The notes: generated from the sequence alone by a model not told the origin. Counted from the first letter of the stretch, positions 19,676-29,889 are shown. The stretch: 64,000 nucleotides of DNA from Echinicola marina (GCF_020463795.1 NZ_CP080025.1:561001-625000), one strand, 5' to 3'. Made by a program: numbers and translations.

Positions 19676-20659
19676 TTAGTCTATACTAACACTTGGCCAG
19701 CTTTCTTTATCCCAGCTTATCTTACGAACAAATAACATCGGTCTACCATCTTGCTGAGCATCATATCCATGAAAAATCAAATAATCCTTATTATCAAAAG
19801 TATAGGAAGCATTATGCCCTACTCCGTACCAATCTTCATTGCCTTCCAGTACCAAGGTTCCTCCTCCCTCATACATACTTTTTCCATCCCTGTCCAAATA
19901 GGGGCCTTGTAACTTTTCTGATCTCCCTACAACCATTTTATAGGTAGAATTCTCCCCTCTACAGCACAAATCATAGGACACAAAAAGATAATAAAAATTA
20001 TCCTTTTTGAAGATAAATGGAGCTTCTAGTGCAGCATCTCCTGGATCCCGTTCATCCAATCCAAAGCTTCTTTCCCGTCTGGCAATGGTATGCCAATCAT
20101 CAGGCCCATTTTCGACAGACAAAAGGTCCTCACTTAATTTCACCAATTTCAGACCAGACCAGAATGAGCCAAATGCCATCCAGTTATCCCCATTTTCATC
20201 AGTAATGATATTAGGGTCAATAGCATTCCACATATCCCTGCCAGGAACACTTTCAATGACAATCCCTTGGTCCACCCATTCAAAATCCGGGGAATTGGAA
20301 TCCAAGGTTTTATTAGTAGTCACGCCTATCGCTGAAGTATTTTTGGCAAAGGATGAAACTGAATAATAGAGATAATATTGTCCATTATGAAAGGAGATAT
20401 CGGGTGCCCAAATATGATTCCTAAAATCAGGCACCACTTCTTTGGCCCAAAGGGGAGCTTCAGAAAAAACGGAGGATTCACGCTCCCAGTTTTCCATATC
20501 TTTTGAGGACCAAACTGTAATTCCCCTTCCTGTGCAAAAGAGATAGTACGTTCCATCTTCCTGTATCATCACAGGATCATGTACAGAAATCGTTTGTGCA
20601 TGGACACTCAACAATCCCCATACACAGCCTATCAATCCTAAAATATATTGCTTTATCAT
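19676..20659 (-). CDS. GH43 arabinanase/arabinofuranosidase, secreted
   Basis: A 327-residue five-bladed propeller enzyme of family GH43, most like endo-1,5-alpha-L-arabinanases. The start at 20659 opens the signal peptide MIKQYILGLIGCVWGLL (cut after VHAQ). The catalytic trio is D28 in SVHDPVMI (base), D148 in NAIDPNII and E212 in LEAPFIFKKD (acid). The segment IWAPDISFHNGQYYLYYS is also typical. It would cut the alpha-1,5 arabinan backbone, feeding GH51 and GH127. It belongs to the operon between the DUF3823 lipoprotein gene and GH127. The 110-bp spacer to GH127 shows no obvious terminator. Confidence 0.92.
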   Translation of the reverse strand: MIKQYILGLIGCVWGLLSVHAQTISVHDPVMIQEDGTYYLFCTGRGITVWSSKDMENWERESSVFSEAPLWAKEVVPDFRNHIWAPDISFHNGQYYLYYSVSSFAKNTSAIGVTTNKTLDSNSPDFEWVDQGIVIESVPGRDMWNAIDPNIITDENGDNWMAFGSFWSGLKLVKLSEDLLSVENGPDDWHTIARRERSFGLDERDPGDAALEAPFIFKKDNFYYLFVSYDLCCRGENSTYKMVVGRSEKLQGPYLDRDGKSMYEGGGTLVLEGNEDWYGVGHNASYTFDNKDYLIFHGYDAQQDGRPMLFVRKISWDKESWPSVSID

Positions 20660-20749
20660 CTCAACTTTTTTAATAAGAAATCCGACCATCCAACAAAGGA
20701 GGATGGTCGGATCTAAAAAGATTAATAGCTAATATTCGGCATTAGCCAT

Positions 20750-21427
20750 CTACAGCACTATATTTTCTACCTGAGAATAAAGCTGCTCCTGCAAACCTAC
20801 AGTCTTCACTCCCACACGTACGAAGACATCACTTCTTCCTACTAATCCGGAAGGTATCTCTACCTCCACACTCATGGGAGCACCCAAAGTGATATCTGCC
20901 CCATTCACTGAGAAAGAACCTTCATTTCTGATCGCATCAGTGAGTGAAGTACGTCCAAAATAAATCCTGGCAAATTCAAGATCCCTATCTGTATTGACAC
21001 CATTTACAGTGAAATTGACCGTCATTGTGTTACCACTGACCGCATAACTAGGTTCTGAAAGTGTATAAAATGGTTCTACTTCCACATCGATCATTTGGTT
21101 TCCTTTCAGCTGCACATCCAGCGAATCGGTATTGTCCATCCAAGGGCCATTTCCTCTTATCAGGGTCAATTTATAATCGCCGTCAAACAATACTGCTGAA
21201 AATGTACCATCCTGCGCCACATATACGGGTATTTTTTGGAACAGATCATAGCCGTGCTGCCACAGCTCCAACTGCACACCTTGACTTCTAAGCCCCAAGG
21301 CTTCTCCTTCATAAACAATCCTTCCTGTCAAAGTTGATTTGGGCTCTTCGAAATTATCATACTCGCAACTTGCTGCCGCAAGGCCCAAAATCAATAGAAG
21401 GCATGATTTTATTATATTCAATTTCAT
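20750..21427 (-). CDS. DUF3823 surface lipoprotein of the Sus-type system
   Basis: A 225-residue lipoprotein (lipobox LAAASCEYDNFEEP) of the DUF3823 family, made of two beta-sandwich-like domains. The first (about residues 30-115) contains TLTGRIVYEGEALG and DGDYKLTLIRGNGPW, like a carboxypeptidase-regulatory fold. The start is at 21427, 12 bp after the SusD stop codon. Members of this family follow susC/susD pairs and probably act as surface glycan-binding proteins, in the same place as SusE/SusF. No catalytic residues can be identified. Function is inferred from position. Confidence 0.85.
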   Translation of the reverse strand: MKLNIIKSCLLLILGLAAASCEYDNFEEPKSTLTGRIVYEGEALGLRSQGVQLELWQHGYDLFQKIPVYVAQDGTFSAVLFDGDYKLTLIRGNGPWMDNTDSLDVQLKGNQMIDVEVEPFYTLSEPSYAVSGNTMTVNFTVNGVNTDRDLEFARIYFGRTSLTDAIRNEGSFSVNGADITLGAPMSVEVEIPSGLVGRSDVFVRVGVKTVGLQEQLYSQVENIVL

Positions 21428-21439
21428 AATTTCTCGCAT

Positions 21440-23290
21440 TTAATGGAATGGGTTTCTTACTAACTTAGGATTGGCATCGATTAGATTCTGACCGATCAAG
21501 GAATAGTAATTTCCCATCTGGAAGAACCTTGGCGCCCTAAAACGCGGTGCCACGGATTTGACAAAGATGTATTTTCCATCATTGACATGCCCCGGCCTTA
21601 CCACTCGGTATGGGTACAAGCTGTAAATCATGCTCTCAGGATTCGAATCACTACCAGACCATTTTTCATGAGCCACTCTCCAACGCTTATAATCCCATAC
21701 TACATGGTCCTCAAAAGCCAATTCAACCCTTCTCTCATGTCTGATTTCCTCCATGTCAATTGTTGATAGGCTATTCTCGCCAAAACCGGCTCTTTCTCTC
21801 AAAATATTGACATAGCCTAAGGCTTCAGCCGCTTCCCCCAATTCATAAGCTGCTTCCGCCGCATTGAGGTAAATTTCAGCTAACCTTATCCTTACCCACC
21901 ATACTTCACTCCTGATTCCTCGGGTACTCGCCCCAACAGCATTATCAATATATTTTCTCAAATAGAATCCTGTATTGGATACCTCTTGAATGGAGCGGTG
22001 AGGACCAGCAGCGGCAGTCAATATTCCTCCATCATCATAGCTTGTACCTAGACCATTGGATTCTACAAAATCGTAAGCACTGCCATTCCATACAGCTACT
22101 CCTGCTTGCATAAATACCTCTTGGCCTCTAAAAGGAGCACCTGGGTAGATGATTGTACCATAAAGCCTTGCATCTTTATTGGCAAACACATCTTCCACAT
22201 TATCATAATAAATATAGTCTGAATCATCAGCAGTCCTGATCTTCAACTCCCCTGAACTTCCATCCAGGTATTCATAATCCTCCACCAGGTTTAAGGATGG
22301 TGTAATTGCAGAAGAACCTAAATTATCCTCTCTTACAGACCTTGCTATATTGTCATAGGTAAAACCATGTCTCTTGTCAGCAGAAGAAAGAAAATCCTGG
22401 GCCCAAAGCACCTCAGAATTGCCTCCTTTGTTAATAACTGCCTCATAGAAATTTTCACCCAAATCAGCATTATTCCTATATAAACTGTATCCTCCCTCTT
22501 GCAGGATTTCCCTGGATGCCTCTAGGGATTTAGTAAAATAAGCATCCGCACGACTTGGACTAATCCCTACTTCCCCACCTGGAAGTGTAATCGGAGAAGC
22601 CATTTGCCCATTGTACTTGGCCAAAGAACCGGCATAAAGGGCAGCCCTCGAAACAATGGCCAAGGCCGTAAACCTGTTTGCCCTTGTTTGACTCCCATTA
22701 TTCCCTATGGTCGGCAAGATGGCTTCCATTTCACTGATCACAAAATCATAAACCTCTTCCTCTTTATTCCTAGGATATTGCAAATAGGAAGGATCACCAT
22801 TAAAATCATAAATCAACTGCTCTGTAATAATCGGCACCCCTCCCATACGCTTCACATGCTCAAAGTACACATAGGCCCTGATAAATCTAAGCTCACTGAT
22901 AAACTGAGTTTTGACATCCTCAGAGAGTTCAGAAAGATTCTGAAGTTTGTCGATAGCCAGATTGATATCTCGGATAAATCCATAATCCCACAGTCCCCAA
23001 CGACCAAAATCATATGTAGGTAGATTGTTTAACCAATCGTTACCTGAATAACCTGACCACATGGCTTCATCATAAGCGGCAAAGTCTACCCAGCCGCCCG
23101 TAATACTTGTGTGCGTAGGCAATCTATCATAGTAATTGGACAGCACACCTGTGATGAGCTTGGGATCATTCCAAACCTGTTCATCCAAAAGGATATTTGG
23201 CGGATCCCTTTCTAACCAATCAGATTCGCATGAGGTGAAGACCATACTCAACAGCACAGCCAACATTATATTAAATTTCAAGAGTTTCAT
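21440..23290 (-). CDS. susD: SusD/RagB nutrient-binding lipoprotein
   Basis: A 616-residue outer-surface lipoprotein (MKLLKFNIMLAVLLSMVF, then lipobox FTSCESDWLERDPP). SusD signs are FIRAYVYFEHVKRMGGVPII in the TPR part, RIRLAEIYLNAAEAAYELG near the C-terminus and LRERAGF followed by HERRVELAFEDHVVWDYKRW. It caps the SusC channel encoded 11 bp upstream and should bind arabinan-type oligosaccharides. The C-terminus has the usual short run after the NPLPY-like region (IDANPKLVRNPFH). Confidence 0.95.
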   Translation of the reverse strand: MKLLKFNIMLAVLLSMVFTSCESDWLERDPPNILLDEQVWNDPKLITGVLSNYYDRLPTHTSITGGWVDFAAYDEAMWSGYSGNDWLNNLPTYDFGRWGLWDYGFIRDINLAIDKLQNLSELSEDVKTQFISELRFIRAYVYFEHVKRMGGVPIITEQLIYDFNGDPSYLQYPRNKEEEVYDFVISEMEAILPTIGNNGSQTRANRFTALAIVSRAALYAGSLAKYNGQMASPITLPGGEVGISPSRADAYFTKSLEASREILQEGGYSLYRNNADLGENFYEAVINKGGNSEVLWAQDFLSSADKRHGFTYDNIARSVREDNLGSSAITPSLNLVEDYEYLDGSSGELKIRTADDSDYIYYDNVEDVFANKDARLYGTIIYPGAPFRGQEVFMQAGVAVWNGSAYDFVESNGLGTSYDDGGILTAAAGPHRSIQEVSNTGFYLRKYIDNAVGASTRGIRSEVWWVRIRLAEIYLNAAEAAYELGEAAEALGYVNILRERAGFGENSLSTIDMEEIRHERRVELAFEDHVVWDYKRWRVAHEKWSGSDSNPESMIYSLYPYRVVRPGHVNDGKYIFVKSVAPRFRAPRFFQMGNYYSLIGQNLIDANPKLVRNPFH

Positions 23291-23301
23291 TATTTCGGGG
23301 T

Positions 23302-26300
23302 TTAAAAGGTTAGACTAAATCCAAAATTGAACAGTCGCTGCTGAGGGTACACCAAACCATTGGCAGAGCCAATTTCCGGATCAATGCCAAAGTCCTTGAC
23401 ATTATCGATAGAGAACAGATTGGTTCCATTAGCATACAACCTCAGAGCACTCAGACCATATTTCTCCAGAAAAGAAGATGGCACTCTGTAGCCTATTTCA
23501 AGATTACGCAGTCTAACATACTTCACATTGGTCAACCAGAAGTCGTTATGATTATACAAGTGTCCCGCATCAAATCTCCTGATAGCAGGATAGGTTCCTG
23601 GAATCCACTCGCTGTCTGCATTATAAAGATCTGCCCTATGCCACCTGTCCTCAAACATAAAATCCGGAGAAGTACCATTGTTTTGGAAAGGATACCTCAA
23701 TTCCCAGTTACGGGTGAAGGTCTGCATAGAGGCACCGGCAAAGCTGAAGTACAACTCAAAACCTTTATAGCTAGCCGACCCATTCAGGCCAAAGCTCATA
23801 TATGGAGTAGCTCCTTCAGCATAACCTATAGGTCTTTGGTCCATTCCATTGATCAGACCATCATTATTGACATCTTTATAGATAAAATCTCCTGGGAGTA
23901 CTTTCCTGTTGCCAAAACCATCAATATCCACAGGATAGTTTTCGATTTGCTCTTCATTCTCAAACCTGCCTATCACCTGATAGCCCCAGTTGATATTGGC
24001 CCATCTTCCTTCCAAATCATTTCTATACTCATTCCAAGAATTACCAAATCTTGGCTTATAACGTTCGGTGATTTTCAATCTTGAAATAGTTCCATTGGCG
24101 CTTAAGGAGAAGTCCACTCCTCCGGCTTTGCCCGTATAAGTTACAATACCTTCCACACCTCTATGGGCATCTGCCTCCAAGTTTTCAGAAGGCAAACCAT
24201 AACCTACTTCATTTGGCAATAATACATCGTATCTACCTGCGGGCAAACCAGTTCTTTTCCTTTGGAATACATCTCCTTGAACGAATAATTTGTTATTGAA
24301 CAAATAAGCGTCTAAACCAATATTAAAGTTGGTATTGGTGATCCAGGAAAGATTGGTTACTGGCAATCCTCTTGGGTCTACTCCTGGAATGAAATTGCCA
24401 TCTAGCACCGAGCTGCCTCCTGCTCCTGCGATAAAATTATATCCTGCGTAATAGCTAAAAGGATCTACAATAAAAGCATTGCTACCAATAAACCTATCAT
24501 TACCGGTCTGTCCATAGGAAACCCTAAATTTCAAATCATTTAGCACATTTCCTTTGATATTATCCATAAAAGCCTCATCAGTCACTTTCCAACCTGCCGA
24601 AACACCTGGAAAAAAACCAAATCGATCATCTGGCGGGAATAAGAAAGAGCCATCATAGCGTGCCAAAAGCTCTAGTAAGTATTTCTCCTTGAAGTTATAG
24701 TTGATCTTTGCCAAATAACCTTCCCTTGCCTCTTGGTAAATTTCATCGATCAATAAATCCTGATCTGCAAACAGCATCAAAGGAATATAATTATTTGGTG
24801 GTACGGTATGAACTACCATATAGTGGGATTGTTGGTCCCAGCGTTCATAACCTGCTATAGCGGACACATTATGATCTCCAAAATTCTTTGCATAATTGAT
24901 CTGAAACTGACCTACCCGGTCCACAGTATTTCTCTTTCTACGCTCTCTCCAGGGGTTTTGGTTCCCCATAGAAGGATCTGTATAATAGGTATCAGTGTCC
25001 TCATCATAGCCGTAACCATCATAGGTATACTCAAAGCCATCAAAGTCCAAGGTAGTATAGTTATAGGAATAGGTCCCTTTCATGGAAAGTCCAAAATCGA
25101 ATTCATATTGCGCATAAAAATTACCTTTGATGGATCTCCATATCTCATCCACATAACCGGTCACCTCCTTGGTATAAGTGGCTGGGTTGACATTGATATT
25201 ATGCACTTCACCATTGACATAATTGGGATTATCATTGGCATAAGGACGCTCAGTCGGCCACATGGTGAAAATACTCAAGAATGGATTGAAATAATCATCC
25301 AATCCTGGCACACCTACTTGCTCCCTATTCTCTATCCTACCACTCAGCTGGGTACCTACGGTCAGCCCTTCAGCCAAAGTCATATCGATATTGGACTGAA
25401 AATTGGTTCTCTGGAACAAATAATCATCAATCAATGCATCTTGATTCAAGTGACCAAGAGAAAAGTAATACTTGGTATTCTCAGAACCACCCACAGCACT
25501 ACCATTTAATGAATACTGAGGAACATTTGGCTTCATGATGAAATCATAATAATCAAAACTCCTGTATCCCTTTTCAGTTCCTTGTTGCCACTTTTGAAGC
25601 TCTTCTTGGCTGATTGTTGGCGAGCCACCCAAATTCACTTCAGATTCTGCATCCGCCCTCAAAAACTGATAGGCATTGGCTGGCTTTGGATACCTGGTAA
25701 AATTCTGCAGACCATAATAACCTGAAAGGCTGATTTCTGCTGGTTGATTGGCTTTACCCTTTTTGGTAGTTACCAGCACCACACCATTGGCTGCCCGCAT
25801 CCCATAAATGGCCGCAGAAGCATCCTTCAACACTGTAATACTTTCAATATCATTTTGTCCTAGGTTATTGAACTGACCTGCATCAGATGGAATTCCGTCA
25901 ATTACAAAAAGAGGTTGTCCCATATTCCTGATCTGAATATTGGCACTGGCCCCAGGACGGGCATCGCCTTGTCGGGCCGTCACACCTTGAATTTTACCTA
26001 CCAAAGCTTCCGAAGTAGTGACTGAAGGCGTTTTGATCAAATCCTCTGATTTCACTTCCCCTACTGCACCAGTAATCGTGCCCTTTTTCTGCACACCGTA
26101 ACCCACTACTATCACCTCGCCCAAATCACTTAAGCTCTGAATTAAGGTAATGTTCATATTGGTTTGGTTACCCACCGTTACTTCTTGGGGAGTATATCCT
26201 AGATAGGAAAACACCAGGATACTTTCACTGGAAGGAACTTCCAGATTAAACTTTCCATCTAAATCTGTAGCCACACCGATAGCTGTTCCTTTTACAATCA

Positions 26301-26502
26301 CCGAAACACCTGGGATTGGCTCTCCATCCTCACCCACCACTGTACCTGTAACAGATACTTGGTCATTTTGAGAAATAGTTATTACTGATTTTAAATGGGG
26401 ATCAGCGACGGGCGTCGCTTGTAGGTTTGGAAATTGATGGGCAGATAACAAGCCCATCAAAACAAACACAGTGAATTTTCTGTGTAAATGTTCAAATTTC
26501 AT
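23302..26502 (-). CDS. susC: SusC/RagA TonB-dependent transporter
   Basis: A 1066-residue outer-membrane transporter. After the signal peptide (FVLMGLLSAHQF) comes a carboxypeptidase-like regulatory domain (VTGTVVGEDGEPIPGVSVIV) and the TonB box region DLGEVIVVGYGVQKKGTITG. The plug follows (IQIRNMGQPLFVIDGIP, MRAANGVVLVTTKKG), then a 22-stranded barrel ending in aromatic FNFGFSLTF. It imports oligosaccharides captured by SusD using TonB energy. It is the first gene of the eight-gene arabinan operon. Confidence 0.96.
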   Translation of the reverse strand: MKFEHLHRKFTVFVLMGLLSAHQFPNLQATPVADPHLKSVITISQNDQVSVTGTVVGEDGEPIPGVSVIVKGTAIGVATDLDGKFNLEVPSSESILVFSYLGYTPQEVTVGNQTNMNITLIQSLSDLGEVIVVGYGVQKKGTITGAVGEVKSEDLIKTPSVTTSEALVGKIQGVTARQGDARPGASANIQIRNMGQPLFVIDGIPSDAGQFNNLGQNDIESITVLKDASAAIYGMRAANGVVLVTTKKGKANQPAEISLSGYYGLQNFTRYPKPANAYQFLRADAESEVNLGGSPTISQEELQKWQQGTEKGYRSFDYYDFIMKPNVPQYSLNGSAVGGSENTKYYFSLGHLNQDALIDDYLFQRTNFQSNIDMTLAEGLTVGTQLSGRIENREQVGVPGLDDYFNPFLSIFTMWPTERPYANDNPNYVNGEVHNINVNPATYTKEVTGYVDEIWRSIKGNFYAQYEFDFGLSMKGTYSYNYTTLDFDGFEYTYDGYGYDEDTDTYYTDPSMGNQNPWRERRKRNTVDRVGQFQINYAKNFGDHNVSAIAGYERWDQQSHYMVVHTVPPNNYIPLMLFADQDLLIDEIYQEAREGYLAKINYNFKEKYLLELLARYDGSFLFPPDDRFGFFPGVSAGWKVTDEAFMDNIKGNVLNDLKFRVSYGQTGNDRFIGSNAFIVDPFSYYAGYNFIAGAGGSSVLDGNFIPGVDPRGLPVTNLSWITNTNFNIGLDAYLFNNKLFVQGDVFQRKRTGLPAGRYDVLLPNEVGYGLPSENLEADAHRGVEGIVTYTGKAGGVDFSLSANGTISRLKITERYKPRFGNSWNEYRNDLEGRWANINWGYQVIGRFENEEQIENYPVDIDGFGNRKVLPGDFIYKDVNNDGLINGMDQRPIGYAEGATPYMSFGLNGSASYKGFELYFSFAGASMQTFTRNWELRYPFQNNGTSPDFMFEDRWHRADLYNADSEWIPGTYPAIRRFDAGHLYNHNDFWLTNVKYVRLRNLEIGYRVPSSFLEKYGLSALRLYANGTNLFSIDNVKDFGIDPEIGSANGLVYPQQRLFNFGFSLTF

Positions 26503-26657
26503 ACTAAGGGGGTTTATTGATAATTACTATTGAATGAATAAAATCACCCACCTGCTCTAAACAGGTACCAATCACATTGATCAAATTTGATCTCAAAAGT
26601 AGCCTGGCCAAAACTACCTTTTTCATAAAAGTGTATTTTCTACACCTATTATAAGTT

Positions 26658-26690
26658 CGAATATAAAGTAAAAAAGAATATCAATGCAAA
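26658..26690 (-). promoter_or_regulatory. Candidate Bacteroidota promoter of the arabinan operon
   Basis: On the minus strand TTTG (26690-26687) is followed after 21 bp by TATATTCG (26665-26658), one mismatch from the -7 consensus TAnnTTTG. It is 156 bp before the susC start codon. The whole 571-bp spacer (26503-27073) has no gene and is very AT-rich. It also holds a small hairpin, ACCTG/CAGGT with a 7-base loop (26550-26566). Confidence 0.5.
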
Positions 26691-26721
26691 TTTTAAATGT
26701 AATTTTTACACTATTAATAAT

Positions 26722-26744
26722 TTACTGATGTCTACCGTCAGTAA
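26722..26744. promoter_or_regulatory. Inverted repeat upstream of susC, candidate operator
   Basis: TTACTGAT and GTCAGTAA form near-perfect 8-bp half-sites with a 7-bp centre, just upstream of the candidate promoter. It may bind the arabinose regulator of the locus. No regulator gene is next to it, so this is inference. Confidence 0.4.
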
Positions 26745-26999
26745 TATTTTAAAAACAAAAAGTGTATCTGATTAACAATACCAAATTAAATCAATGAAAA
26801 AACACCTACATATCAAGCCAAACAGAGGAATATATAAATATTCGTTAATCACAAAAAAACGAATGGTCCCAGTCGCAATTTTCTAAAAATCTGCATGAAG
26901 AGAGGGAATTCACTAGCAGGGAGAAAAGAGTATCCCCCTATTTTTAGTTTCACTACTGATAAAAAAACAAATCCCTATGGCTTCAAATAAAAAGTAGTT

Positions 27000-27037
27000 T
27001 TCAAAAAAAGGGAGTAGAATTACTGTCTACTCCCTTT
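27000..27037 (-). terminator. Intrinsic terminator of the M1 peptidase gene
   Basis: Stem AAGGGAGTAG / CTACTCCCTT (27008-27017 with 27027-27036), 9-base loop, followed on the minus strand by seven T residues. It lies 37 bp past the stop of the M1 peptidase gene. Confidence 0.9.
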
Positions 27038-27073
27038 CATAATGGTAAAAGTCAATTAATTATAATATATCCA

Positions 27074-29026
27074 TTACTCTTCGTAGATATTGGCAGGCCA
27101 TTTGTCATTGGAGATATTCACATCAGGTAAAACCTTATCTGGGTCAATCTCCATGCTCTCTACCTCTTTTTCAGACTTATACAGGTGATTCCACTTATCT
27201 CCACGTTGCCAGATTTCAACCGGAAGCATAAACCTCTCGCTTGAACCATCCTTAAAGGTCACTTCAATCACTACTGGCAATGGAACTCCACCTCTATTGG
27301 AAAGGGCGATCACATAATTACCAGAATATGGATAAACACCATCCAAAGACAAATCAACATTCGCATTACCATAGAACCAGCTCTTCCAAAACCAGTTTAG
27401 GTTTTCTCCAGCCACATTTTCCATATGATTAAAGAAATCAGCAGGCTGCGGATGCTTAAAAGCCCAAGTTTTGATATAAGACCTGAAGGCATTATCAAAC
27501 CTCTCATGCCCAAGGATATACTCCCTCAGCATGATCAAACCAATCCCTGGCTTCATATAGGCTGTCATTCCCAAATTGCTAGTATTTACCACATCAGGAT
27601 AAGTATCTATACCTTCTCTTGTCTCGCGGTTAAACCAAGTAATGTACTTTCTGGTTTGATCCAAATCAGACCCATATTCCCCATCATTAAATGCCAAAGA
27701 GCTGTAATGATTAATGAAAGTATTAAACCCTTCATCCATCCATGGATAAAGACGTTCATTGGACCCCACAATCATTGGGAACCAGTTATGGCCAAATTCA
27801 TGGTCAGTCACTCCCCAAAGCCCCTCTCCTTTGCTTTCAAAACTACAGAAATTCAAACCTGGATATTCCATTCCCCCAATATCGGCCGCTACATTGGTAG
27901 CAGATTCATAAGGGAATTCAAACCACATATTAGAATAATGTTCTATAGATGCTTTACTGTATTCGGTAGACCTTGTCCAAGCTGCTTGCCCATCGCTTTC
28001 CTTAGGATATACAGACTGGGCTACAATCCTTTTGCCACTAGGAAGATCTATTTTGGCAGCATCCCAGATAAATGCTTTAGATGAAGCAAAGGCTGCATCT
28101 CTGGTATTCTCAATCTTGAATTTCCAAGTCAAAGTCCCTTCTTGCTTTAAGCGAGTACTGACATCAGTCACCTCTTCAGGACGTAAAATGTACACTGAAG
28201 TATCACTTTTCATGGCTTGATCCATTCTCTTCAGCATCTCTTTGGACATCACCTCAGAAGGATTCAATAACTTTCCTGAACCTACCACAATATGGTCAGC
28301 CGGTGCAGTAACCGCATATTCTATATCACCATATTCCAAATAAAACTCTCCTGCACCCAAATATGGCTCCACATTCCATCCTTTCACATCATCAAATACA
28401 GAAAGTCTAGGATACCATTGAGCAAGGGCGTAAATGGTGCCATCCTCTACATCCAATCTCCCCATTCTATCCATTCCTTTTACGGGAATCTTATAGCTAA
28501 AGTCCATAGAAATGGTAGCTTCACCACCTTTGGCCGGAATTGGCTCAGCAAAAAACACCTGCATGCGGGTATCATTTACCAAATACTTATCAGAAGCCTC
28601 TCCTCTTTTACCAACAGTAGCCTTCACATTCGATAGGTCATAACCTCCATCTACGTCGCCGTTATAACGGTTTCCTTGAATAGGGGTAGTCAATGTACCT
28701 CTTGAATCCTCTGTAAATCTATTTTGCTCCAATTGTAACCAAACAAAATCCAAGGACTCAGGACTATTATTGGTGTAACGGATACTAATAGAACCAGTAA
28801 TGGTGTGCGCCTCATCATCTAGGCTAACATTGATCTTGTAATCCGCTTTGTTTTGCCAGTAATTAGGTCCAGGCTTCCCAGAGGCTGAGCGATAAATATT
28901 CCCCTTACGGTACATAAAATCATTAAAATCCCCTTGGTTATTCTCTTCCACTTCTTGAGCGTGGAGTCCCTGCACTAAAAAGAGGGCAAGAAACAGCATT
29001 AAAAATTTCTCTAAAGTATATTTCAT
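27074..29026 (-). CDS. M1-family zinc metallopeptidase, exported
   Basis: A 650-residue exported aminopeptidase-like protein with a signal peptide (MKYTLEKFLMLFLALFLVQG, cut after LHAQ). The zinc site is HEFGH in GVTDHEFGHNWFP, with the third ligand Glu 18 residues further on in YPWMDEGFNTF. The N-terminal part is the beta-sandwich saddle domain of M1 peptidases, and the catalytic domain ends near FWKSWFYGNANVDLSLDG. The GxMEN exopeptidase motif appears changed to GGMEYPGL, a form found in many Bacteroidota members. It probably trims peptides in the periplasm or at the surface. It is a single-gene unit with its own terminator. Confidence 0.92.
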   Translation of the reverse strand: MKYTLEKFLMLFLALFLVQGLHAQEVEENNQGDFNDFMYRKGNIYRSASGKPGPNYWQNKADYKINVSLDDEAHTITGSISIRYTNNSPESLDFVWLQLEQNRFTEDSRGTLTTPIQGNRYNGDVDGGYDLSNVKATVGKRGEASDKYLVNDTRMQVFFAEPIPAKGGEATISMDFSYKIPVKGMDRMGRLDVEDGTIYALAQWYPRLSVFDDVKGWNVEPYLGAGEFYLEYGDIEYAVTAPADHIVVGSGKLLNPSEVMSKEMLKRMDQAMKSDTSVYILRPEEVTDVSTRLKQEGTLTWKFKIENTRDAAFASSKAFIWDAAKIDLPSGKRIVAQSVYPKESDGQAAWTRSTEYSKASIEHYSNMWFEFPYESATNVAADIGGMEYPGLNFCSFESKGEGLWGVTDHEFGHNWFPMIVGSNERLYPWMDEGFNTFINHYSSLAFNDGEYGSDLDQTRKYITWFNRETREGIDTYPDVVNTSNLGMTAYMKPGIGLIMLREYILGHERFDNAFRSYIKTWAFKHPQPADFFNHMENVAGENLNWFWKSWFYGNANVDLSLDGVYPYSGNYVIALSNRGGVPLPVVIEVTFKDGSSERFMLPVEIWQRGDKWNHLYKSEKEVESMEIDPDKVLPDVNISNDKWPANIYEE

Positions 29027-29302
29027 AAATCGTGTATTTAATATGATTTTGGCAAATTTACATAAAGATTGATGAAGTGGAAATCCTTTTATTTTAATGG
29101 TAAAATCTTACAGTTTTTTTCACATTCTTTAACAGCTCACACCATGGCGTACTTTTAACCACAAACTCTACCACTCATTTTTTATAATTCATTATCAACC
29201 ACTTAAAACACACCTTCACATTTTTTTAATTATAATGTTTGCACCTATCAATTTTACAACTACCTTTGCAATCCAATTACACGATAAAAGATCGCGAAAC
29301 AA

Positions 29303-29377
29303 GGGAATTTAGCTCAGTTGGTTCAGAGCATCTGCCTTACAAGCAGAGGGTCGGGGGTTCGAATCCCTCAATTCCCA
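29303..29377 (+). tRNA. tRNA-Val (TAC anticodon), copy 1
   Basis: A 75-nt cloverleaf folds completely: acceptor GGGAATT/AATTCCC, D stem GCTC/GAGC, anticodon arm TCTGC-CTTACAA-GCAGA with anticodon TAC, and T arm GGGGG-TTCGAAT-CCCTC. The discriminator base is A and CCA is not encoded. Confidence 0.96.
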
Positions 29378-29427
29378 CAAAGTTTTTTGAAAGCAGTTCA
29401 AAAACTTCAGTGGTTTAAAAATTTCTT

Positions 29428-29502
29428 GGGAATTTAGCTCAGTTGGTTCAGAGCATCTGCCTTACAAGCAGAGGGTCGGGGGTTCGAATCCCTCAATTCC
29501 CA
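29428..29502 (+). tRNA. tRNA-Val (TAC anticodon), copy 2
   Basis: Identical in sequence to the tRNA 50 bp upstream. A short stem (AGCTAA...TTAGCT) followed by nine T residues at about 29512-29540 lies after it and probably ends the pair's transcript. Confidence 0.96.
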
Positions 29503-29592
29503 CTTCTTAAAAGCTAATCCAGCGAGGGTTAGCTTTTTTTTTGTTTTCACGAAGTTGCTTACTTTTATCTCCAGCTCATTTTTTTTTCAAAC

Positions 29593-29838
29593 ATGGCTTT
29601 CGTATACATAATCTTCTCTCATTCCGCTAATAAATTCTATATTGGACATACCGAATCAACTATTGAACAAAGGGTAAAAAAACACAATTCGAACCACAAA
29701 GGCTTTACCGGAAAATTCAACGACTGGAAAATAGTATATCAGGAACAATTCAATAACAAAAAGGAGGCTTTCCGCAGGGAAAGAGAAATCAAAAACTGGA
29801 AAAGCAGAAAGAAAATAATACAACTCATCAAGCAATAA
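29593..29838 (+). CDS. Small GIY-YIG nuclease-domain protein
   Basis: An 81-residue protein consisting of a single GIY-YIG domain. It starts MAFVYIIFSHSANKFYIGHT, where YII and YIG are the name-giving strands. Arg in EQRVKKHN and Glu in FRREREIKNWK fit the catalytic Arg and metal-binding Glu. Such small proteins are common next to tRNA genes in Bacteroidota, often annotated as endonucleases; their real task is unknown. A damaged duplicate follows at 30036. Confidence 0.85.
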   Translation: MAFVYIIFSHSANKFYIGHTESTIEQRVKKHNSNHKGFTGKFNDWKIVYQEQFNNKKEAFRREREIKNWKSRKKIIQLIKQ

Positions 29839-29889
29839 CACTTTTAAAAAATACACTCAATCAAAAACATCGGATTTTAGACCTGTGAC

